From Thermaerobacter sp. PB12/4term (GTDB taxonomy: Bacteria; Bacillota; Sulfobacillia; Thermaerobacterales; Thermaerobacteraceae), in the NCBI RefSeq assembly GCF_003403315.2, contig NZ_CP048407.1:1364001-1428000 (forward strand): DNA of 64,000 nt, read 5' to 3'. Below, one piece after another: positions 58,780-64,000 of the stretch. The notes under the pieces are model-generated. The model had not been told where the DNA came from, did no database searches, and was given only the letters and a program-made list of their open reading frames with translations. Position 1 is the first letter of the stretch, and the number at the start of each line of letters is the position of its first letter. The translations under genes and the position numbers were made by a program.

Positions 58780-59340
58780 TCAGGAAACCCGCTCCACGTA
58801 CTCGCCCGTTCGGGTATCCACCCGGATCACGTCACCGGCGTTGACGAAGAGGGGGACCTGCACGACGGCCCCGGTCTCCAGCCGGGCCGGCTTGGAGCCG
58901 CCCTGGGCGGTGTCGCCCCGGACCCCGGGTTCCGTCTCCACCACCTTGAGGTCGACGGCCGTGGGCAGCTCCACGCCCAGGGTCTTCTCGCCCGTCTGCA
59001 GGACCTTCACCACCATGCCTTCCTTGAGGAAGTTGACCGCGTCTCCCAGCTGGGCGGCGCTCAGGCCCACCTGGTCATAGGTGTCCGTGTCCATGAAGAA
59101 GTACTGGCCGTCGGCATCGTACAGGTATTGCATCTCCCGCTTCTCGATGGGCGCCGGCGGGAAGCGCTCGTCCGGCCGGAAGGTGCGGTTCACCGTGGCC
59201 CCCGTCTCCAGGTTGCGGATCTTGGCCCGCACGAAGGCCTGGCCGCGACCGGGCTTGACATGCTGGAACTCCAGCACCTGGTGCACCTGGCCGTCGATGA
59301 TCACGGTCATCCCGTTCTTGAAATCCCCTGCCTGGATCAT
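58780..59340 (-). CDS. efp: Translation elongation factor P
   Basis: Relieves ribosome stalling at polyproline stretches. 186 residues: KOW-like domain I (GDFKNGMTVIIDGQVHQVLEFQHVKPG), domains II and III ending GDVIRVDTRTGEYVERVS. The tip of the domain I loop reads KPGRG, with arginine at position 32 instead of the lysine that is modified in Bacillus and E. coli. The many Pro-rich tails encoded in this window would need EF-P. ATG at 59340 with AAGGAGG eight bases upstream. Confidence 0.97.
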   Translation of the reverse strand: MIQAGDFKNGMTVIIDGQVHQVLEFQHVKPGRGQAFVRAKIRNLETGATVNRTFRPDERFPPAPIEKREMQYLYDADGQYFFMDTDTYDQVGLSAAQLGDAVNFLKEGMVVKVLQTGEKTLGVELPTAVDLKVVETEPGVRGDTAQGGSKPARLETGAVVQVPLFVNAGDVIRVDTRTGEYVERVS

Positions 59341-59385
59341 GCCTCTAGCCTCCTTCCGGGCACGCCTGCAGGCCCCGGCCTGCCA

Positions 59386-60507
59386 TCAGGCCACGCCCAC
59401 TTCCAGCAACTCCTTGCTGACCCGGGTCAGGATCTCGCCGCCGTCGGCGGTGACGACCACCAGGTCCTCGATGCGGACACCGCCCCATCCCGGAATGTAG
59501 ATGCCGGGCTCCACCGTCACCACCATGCCCGGTTCCAGCCGGTCGTCCTCGGCCAGGACCGAGAGGCGGGGACCCTCGTGGACCTCCAGTCCCACGCCGT
59601 GGCCGGTGGCATGGCCGAACCGGTCGCCGTAGCCGGCCTCTTCGATCACCTGGCGGGCGGCCCGGTCCACCTCGGCCCCGCTGACCCCGGGCCGGATGGC
59701 GGCCACGGCGCGGCGCTGGGCCTCCAGGACCACCTGGTAGATTTCCCGGTGGCGGGGCGTGGCCCGCCCGGCCACCACCGTCCGGGTGCAGTCGGAGCAG
59801 TACCCGCCCACCACGGCCCCATAATCCAGGGTGACGAACTGGCCGGCTTCGATGGCATGGTCCCCCGGCTGCCCGTGGGGCAGGGCCGAGCGCGGGCCCG
59901 AGACCACGATCAGGTCGAAGGCCGCCGCCGTCGCCCCGCGCCGGCGCATGGCGAACTCCAGCTCCAGGGCCAGCTGGCGTTCCGTGACCCCCGGCCGCAG
60001 CCCCGCCAGGACCTCCAAGAGCGCCTCGTCGGCCAGCCGCGCGGCCTCGCGGATGAGGGCCAGTTCCACCTCATCCTTCACCCGGCGCAGTTGCTCGACC
60101 CAGCCGCTGATGCCCACCAGCTCGATCTGTTCCGGCAGGGCCGCCCGCAGGCGCTGCCAGTCGCCGTAGCGCACGTGCTCGGCCTCGAAGCCGAGCCGGC
60201 GGATCCCCACCTCCTGCAGGTACCGGGCCAGGTGGGCGTACACCTGCGCCTCGTGGCGCACCACCTCATAACCCGGGGCCTCCTGGGTCGCCTGCTCCAG
60301 GTAGCGGAAGTCCGTCCACAGCTGGGCGCCGGTGGCGGTGATCAGCAGCCAGCCCGAGCTGCCCGAAAAGCCGCTCAGGTAACGGCGGTTGGCCGGGCTG
60401 CCGATCCAGACCGCTTCCAGTCCCTCTGCTGCCATGCGCTCCCGCAGCCGTGCCAGGCGCTGGGCCGTCTGGGTTGCGCGATCGGCGGGCACCGTCAAGG
60501 CCATCAT
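59386..60507 (-). CDS. pepQ: Xaa-Pro peptidase (M24 family)
   Basis: Aminopeptidase P or proline dipeptidase. The pita-bread domain metal ligands are visible: VTLDYGAVVGGYCSDCTRTV (two Asp), GHATGHGVGLEVHEGP (His), MVVTVEPGIYIPGWGGVRIEDLV (two Glu). N-terminal creatinase-like domain (RLARLRERMAAEGLEAVWIGSPANRRYLSGFSGS). 373 residues. Start ATG at 60507 (or the next codon) with GGGAGG. Sits upstream of efp as in Bacillus (yqhT-efp). Confidence 0.94.
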   Translation of the reverse strand: MMALTVPADRATQTAQRLARLRERMAAEGLEAVWIGSPANRRYLSGFSGSSGWLLITATGAQLWTDFRYLEQATQEAPGYEVVRHEAQVYAHLARYLQEVGIRRLGFEAEHVRYGDWQRLRAALPEQIELVGISGWVEQLRRVKDEVELALIREAARLADEALLEVLAGLRPGVTERQLALELEFAMRRRGATAAAFDLIVVSGPRSALPHGQPGDHAIEAGQFVTLDYGAVVGGYCSDCTRTVVAGRATPRHREIYQVVLEAQRRAVAAIRPGVSGAEVDRAARQVIEEAGYGDRFGHATGHGVGLEVHEGPRLSVLAEDDRLEPGMVVTVEPGIYIPGWGGVRIEDLVVVTADGGEILTRVSKELLEVGVA

Positions 60508-60591
60508 GCTTCGCCTCCCATGGCATGGAATCCTCCGGCCCCTGGCCCGGGCCCCGGCCGCTGGCCCGCTCCCGGCTGCCCGATCCGCTCC

Positions 60592-61242
60592 TCAGGAGGG
60601 CAGCACGACCCGCACCGGGCGATCTCCCAGGCGCCGGCGGCCCCCCAGGGCAACGATCTCAATGAGGTAGGCGAACCCGGCCACCCGGCCGCCCAGCTGC
60701 TCCACCAGGGCGGCGGCGGCGGCGCTGGTTCCTCCGGTGGCCAGGACGTCGTCGACGATCAGGATCCGGTCGCCAGGCCGGATAGCGTCCTGGTGGACTT
60801 CGATGGCCGCCTGGCCATACTCCAGCTGGTATTCCTGGCGGGCCACCTCCAGGGGCAGCTTGCCCGGCTTGCGGGCGGGGATGAAGCCCTTGCCCAGGCG
60901 CACCGCCAGCGGTGCCCCCAGGATGAACCCGCGGGCCTCAATGCCCAGCACCCGGTCGAATTCGATCCCCGCCACCGCCGCGGCCAGGGCCTCCACCGCC
61001 TGGCCCAGGGCCGCCCCGTCGGCCAGAAGCGGGGTGATGTCAAGAAAGGTCACCCCAGGGACCGGATACCCGGGCACCTGCCGGATCCACGCCCGCAACG
61101 ACGCCTCCACCGCACCGCCGCCCGGACCCGAGCCCGGCTCCGGCGCGGGCGCAGGGCGGCGGGCCTCTTCCCCACGGGCTCCCTGACCGGCCTCGCCGGC
61201 GTGGTCCTGGGCGCCCGGCGCCCGCTCCTCACTGCGGTTCAT
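60592..61242 (-). CDS. apt: Adenine phosphoribosyltransferase
   Basis: Salvages adenine to AMP with PRPP. From about residue 45 the sequence is canonical: [55 protein letters not shown], and the PRPP loop [17 protein letters not shown]. About 44 extra charged/Gly-rich residues precede it. ATG at 61242, overlapping the gcvPB stop (ATGA), with GAGGAGG seven bases upstream, supports translation of that extension. Confidence 0.95.
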   Translation of the reverse strand: MNRSEERAPGAQDHAGEAGQGARGEEARRPAPAPEPGSGPGGGAVEASLRAWIRQVPGYPVPGVTFLDITPLLADGAALGQAVEALAAAVAGIEFDRVLGIEARGFILGAPLAVRLGKGFIPARKPGKLPLEVARQEYQLEYGQAAIEVHQDAIRPGDRILIVDDVLATGGTSAAAAALVEQLGGRVAGFAYLIEIVALGGRRRLGDRPVRVVLPS

Positions 61243-62912
61243 CGCGCGTCCTCCTCTTCAGGCCGCCAGCGCAGCACGGGCCGCCGCGCCGCCAGGGCTT
61301 CGTCCAGGCGGCTGACCGGCGTGGTGTGGGGCGCCTGCCGGACCACCTCGGGCTGCTCCTGGGCCTCCCGTACGATCCGACGCATGACGGCCACGAAGCG
61401 GTCGAGGGTCTCCTTGCTCTCGGTCTCCGTGGGCTCGATCATCAGCGCCTCTTCCACGATGAGCGGGAAGTAGATGGTCGGCGGGTGGATCCCGAAGTCC
61501 AGCAGCCGCTTGGCCACGTCCAGGGCCCGTACCCCCGTTCGCTCCTTGAGGTTGGCGGCCGAGAGGACGAACTCGTGCATGCAGGTGCGGTCGTAGGGCA
61601 GCCGGAACAGGCCGGCCAGCTGCCGCATGACGTAATTGGCATTGAGCACCGCGTCCTCGCTGACCCGGCGCAGGCCCTCGGCCCCCAGCGCCCGGATGTA
61701 GGTGTAGGCCCGGACCAGGATCGCAAAGTTGCCGTAGAAGGAACGCATCCGCCCGATGGCCTGGGGCCGTTCGTAGTCCAGGTAGAACCGGCCCGTGGCC
61801 GGGTCCCGCTCCACCAGGGGCGCCGGCAGGAAGGGCACCAGCTCCTCCTTCACGCCGACCGGGCCCGACCCGGGCCCGCCGCCGCCGTGGGGCGTGGAGA
61901 AGGTCTTGTGCAGGTTGAAGTGGACCACGTCGAAGCCCATGTCCCCCGGGCGCGAGATGCCCAGGATGGCGTTGGCGTTGGCGCCGTCGTAGTAGAGAAG
62001 CCCGCCCGCGGCGTGGACCATCTCCGCGATGCGGTGGATGTTCTCGTCAAAGAGCCCCAGGGTGTTGGGGTTGGTCAGCATGAGGGCGGCCACGTCGTCG
62101 TCCAGCACGGCCTCCAGGGCGCCGAGGTCGACCCCGCCCCGGGCGTCGGAGGGCACCTCCACCACCCGGTAGCCGGCCATGGCGGCCGTGGCCGGGTTCG
62201 TCCCGTGGGCGGAGTCGGGCACGATGACCTTGTGGCGGTGGCCCTGGCCCCGCGCGCGGTGATAGGCCCGGATCAGCAGAATGCCCGTCAGTTCCCCGTG
62301 GGCGCCGGCCGCCGGCTGCAGGGTGGCCCGGGCCATGCCGCCCATCTCGCAGAGCGCCCGTTCAAGCTCCCACATGAGCTGAAGCGCCCCCTGGGCCAGG
62401 TCGTCGGGCACGTAGGGGTGCAGCCCGGCAAAGCCGGGCAAGGCCGCCACCCGCTCGTTCACCTTGGGGTTGTACTTCATGGTGCACGAGCCCAGCGGGT
62501 AGAACCCGGTGTCCACGGCATGATTCATCTGGCTCAGGCGGGTGTAGTGCCGGACCAGGTCGACCTCCGCCACCTCCGGCAGGGCGGGGGCCTGGCGGCG
62601 CAGGAGCTCGGCCGGCACCCGTTCCTCCACGGGCCGCACCGGGACGTCGGGCTCGGGCCAGTCCATGCCCCCCCGGCCGGGCCGGCTGTAGCTGAAGATC
62701 AACGGCTCCGGCTCGGCCCCCACGGGGGCGGGTTCGGCCTGCCCGGGCGCCGTGCCGGCCGCCATGGCGGCCGGCACCGACGGTCCCGGGTCCTCCATCC
62801 GTCCCCGATTCTGGGGCCCGGCCGGTACCCCTTCCACCGCCTGGGCGCCCGCGGGCACCCCGGCGGCCGCCTGGGGTCCGCCAGGACGCTGCGGCTGGCC
62901 GTGGTCCATCAT
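61239..62912 (-). CDS. gcvPB: Glycine dehydrogenase (decarboxylating) subunit 2
   Basis: PLP-carrying P-protein subunit of the glycine cleavage system. From about residue 70: [46 protein letters not shown], and the PLP lysine in [18 protein letters not shown] (K336). About 68 Pro/Ala/Gly-rich residues come first, a longer start than in most species. ATG-ATG at 62912/62909 overlaps the gcvPA stop. 557 residues. Confidence 0.95.
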   Translation of the reverse strand: MMDHGQPQRPGGPQAAAGVPAGAQAVEGVPAGPQNRGRMEDPGPSVPAAMAAGTAPGQAEPAPVGAEPEPLIFSYSRPGRGGMDWPEPDVPVRPVEERVPAELLRRQAPALPEVAEVDLVRHYTRLSQMNHAVDTGFYPLGSCTMKYNPKVNERVAALPGFAGLHPYVPDDLAQGALQLMWELERALCEMGGMARATLQPAAGAHGELTGILLIRAYHRARGQGHRHKVIVPDSAHGTNPATAAMAGYRVVEVPSDARGGVDLGALEAVLDDDVAALMLTNPNTLGLFDENIHRIAEMVHAAGGLLYYDGANANAILGISRPGDMGFDVVHFNLHKTFSTPHGGGGPGSGPVGVKEELVPFLPAPLVERDPATGRFYLDYERPQAIGRMRSFYGNFAILVRAYTYIRALGAEGLRRVSEDAVLNANYVMRQLAGLFRLPYDRTCMHEFVLSAANLKERTGVRALDVAKRLLDFGIHPPTIYFPLIVEEALMIEPTETESKETLDRFVAVMRRIVREAQEQPEVVRQAPHTTPVSRLDEALAARRPVLRWRPEEEDAR

Positions 62913-64000
62913 TCCCTCACCCCCCAGGCGGCCAGGAGGCCGTCCATCTCCTCGCGGGTGCGGCGCTCGGTGACCGCCACCAGCAGCTGTCCCCGCCGTT
63001 CGGGCTCCCAGCGGCCCAGGTCGGGCCCCACCAGGTAGCCGGCCGCCAGGGCGGCGGTGGCGGGGTCGAAGTCCGGCCGCTCGTAAGCCACGGCGAACTC
63101 CTTGAAGAAGGGGGCCTGGAACACGCGGCGGAACCCGGGGAGTCCTTCGATCCGCTCCGCCAGGTAGTGGGCCTTGTGCAGGCAGATCTCGGCCAGCCGC
63201 CGGAGGCCCCGCGGGCCCAGGGCCGCCAGGTGGATCGTGGCGGTCAAGGCCATCAGGCTGTGGTTCGTGCAGATGTTCGAGGTGGCGCGGTCCCGCCGGA
63301 TGTGCTGCTCGCGGGTCTGGAGGGTCAGCACGTACCCTTCCCGCCCCTCGCGGTCGAGGGTCCGCCCGACGATGCGCCCCGGCAGGCGCCGGACGTACTC
63401 GCCGCGGCAGGCGAGATACCCGAAGTGGGGTCCTCCGTAGGCCATGGGCAAGCCCAGGCTCTGGCCGTCGCCGACCACGATGTCGGCACCGTAGCGGCCG
63501 GGCGCCTCGAGAAGCCCCAGGCTGACGGGATCGGCACTGACCACCGCCAGGGCGCCTGCCGCCTTGGCCCGGCGCACGATCTCGGGCGCAGGCTCCAGGC
63601 ACCCGTAGAAGTTGGGCTGCTGCAGGAGCACGCAGGCGCTGTCGCCCGCAGCCAGCACCTCGTCTAGGGCCTTGAGGTCCGTGGTGCCCCGGCTGGGGTC
63701 GACGGGCACCACCGTGACGGGCAGGTTCTGCCCGCCGGCGTAGGTCTCCAGCACCTGGCGCGCTTCAGGGTGCACGCCGCCCAGGACCACGATCCGCTCC
63801 CGGCGGGCGATGTTGACGGCCATGAAGGCGGCCTCGGCCAGAGCCGTCGCTCCGTCGTACATCGAGGCGTTGGCCACGTCAAGCCCGGCCAGCTCGGCGA
63901 TCATGGTCTGAAACTCGAAGATGGCCCGCAGGGTGCCCTGGCTGACCTCGGGCTGGTAGGGCGTGTAGGCGGTGGCGAACTCCCCCCGGCCGGCCAGGTA
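62909..64000 (-). CDS. gcvPA: Glycine dehydrogenase (decarboxylating) subunit 1, N-terminus cut off
   Basis: The gene begins beyond the right edge; 363 C-terminal residues are present. Family blocks: [80 protein letters not shown] and [25 protein letters not shown]. About 80-90 residues are probably missing. Coupled to gcvPB by overlap. Confidence 0.95.
   Translation of the reverse strand, partial: YLAGRGEFATAYTPYQPEVSQGTLRAIFEFQTMIAELAGLDVANASMYDGATALAEAAFMAVNIARRERIVVLGGVHPEARQVLETYAGGQNLPVTVVPVDPSRGTTDLKALDEVLAAGDSACVLLQQPNFYGCLEPAPEIVRRAKAAGALAVVSADPVSLGLLEAPGRYGADIVVGDGQSLGLPMAYGGPHFGYLACRGEYVRRLPGRIVGRTLDREGREGYVLTLQTREQHIRRDRATSNICTNHSLMALTATIHLAALGPRGLRRLAEICLHKAHYLAERIEGLPGFRRVFQAPFFKEFAVAYERPDFDPATAALAAGYLVGPDLGRWEPERRGQLLVAVTERRTREEMDGLLAAWGVRE

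Noticed and set aside
57814..61473. A 1219-codon plus-strand frame
   Set aside because: Antisense to efp, pepQ and apt; its composition is that of a reversed real gene and it has no recognisable domain.
1..64000. tRNA, rRNA, CRISPR arrays, insertion sequences, prophage
   Set aside because: Scanned by eye for T-loop motifs, regular repeats and transposase motifs on both strands; none found. The xerD gene is the housekeeping recombinase, not a mobile-element integrase.

Overview
The window is a gene-dense, very GC-rich (about 70% or more) piece of a bacterial chromosome. Every confidently called gene lies on the minus strand, so transcription runs from high to low coordinates. It carries a near-complete set of endospore genes (spo0A, spoIIIAA-AH, spoIVB, spoIIM, spoIIA, sigF, dacF, spoVA, gerW/ytfJ). 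That identifies a spore-forming Gram-positive of the Firmicutes. The extreme GC content, the many GTG/TTG starts and the thermophile-like gene set suggest a high-GC thermophilic clostridial lineage such as Thermaerobacter; this assignment is inference, not a database result.

Layout from the upstream end (64000) downwards. 64.0-57.8 kb: glycine decarboxylase gcvPA (cut by the window edge) and gcvPB, apt, a proline peptidase, efp and a CD1247-type protein, with a terminator after each of the last two. 57.7-51.6 kb: the eight-gene spoIIIA operon, which builds the forespore-mother cell channel. 51.5-41.7 kb: asp23, amaP and a DUF2273 gene, then nusB-folD-xseA-xseB-ispA, a gene-free ~1 kb stretch, a small membrane protein gene, dxs and tlyA. 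The gene-free stretch sits exactly where the OLE (ornate large extremophilic) RNA gene lies in other extremophilic Firmicutes. It is followed by the gene for the expected partner protein OapA, and it is full of tight hairpins. I call it OLE RNA. 41.6-31.7 kb: a dapA-family gene and an M20 peptidase inserted before nadK-argR-recN-spoIVB-spo0A; spo0A ends at an excellent terminator.

31.6-27.7 kb: steA-steB and two glycosyltransferases (envelope/cytokinesis cluster). 27.5-22.4 kb: two tandem leucine-type dehydrogenases, an unrecognised conserved-looking protein, a DUF3866 protein and nudF. 22.1-13.4 kb: spoIIM-ald-xerD-selA-dacF-spoIIAA-spoIIAB-sigF, then a dodecin gene. This matches the Bacillus spoIIM-xerD-dacF-spoIIA order, with ald and selA added. 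13.4-9.2 kb: a short spoVA operon (C, D, E, F). 8.2-0 kb: a site-2 protease, scpA-scpB (chromosome segregation), a DUF2953 protein and ytfJ, then a three-gene NHEJ operon (ku, ATP-dependent ligase, LigD-type polymerase) and the start of an SNF2-type helicase.

The genes form tight operons with 4-bp overlaps (ATGA, GTGA, TTGA). The common theme is commitment to sporulation (Spo0A), compartment-specific sigma control (SpoIIAA/AB/SigF), engulfment (SpoIIM, SpoIIIA), signalling to the mother cell (SpoIVB), spore dipicolinate uptake and germination (SpoVA), and repair on outgrowth (Ku/ligase/polymerase, RecN). These are mixed with isoprenoid, folate and amino-acid metabolism.
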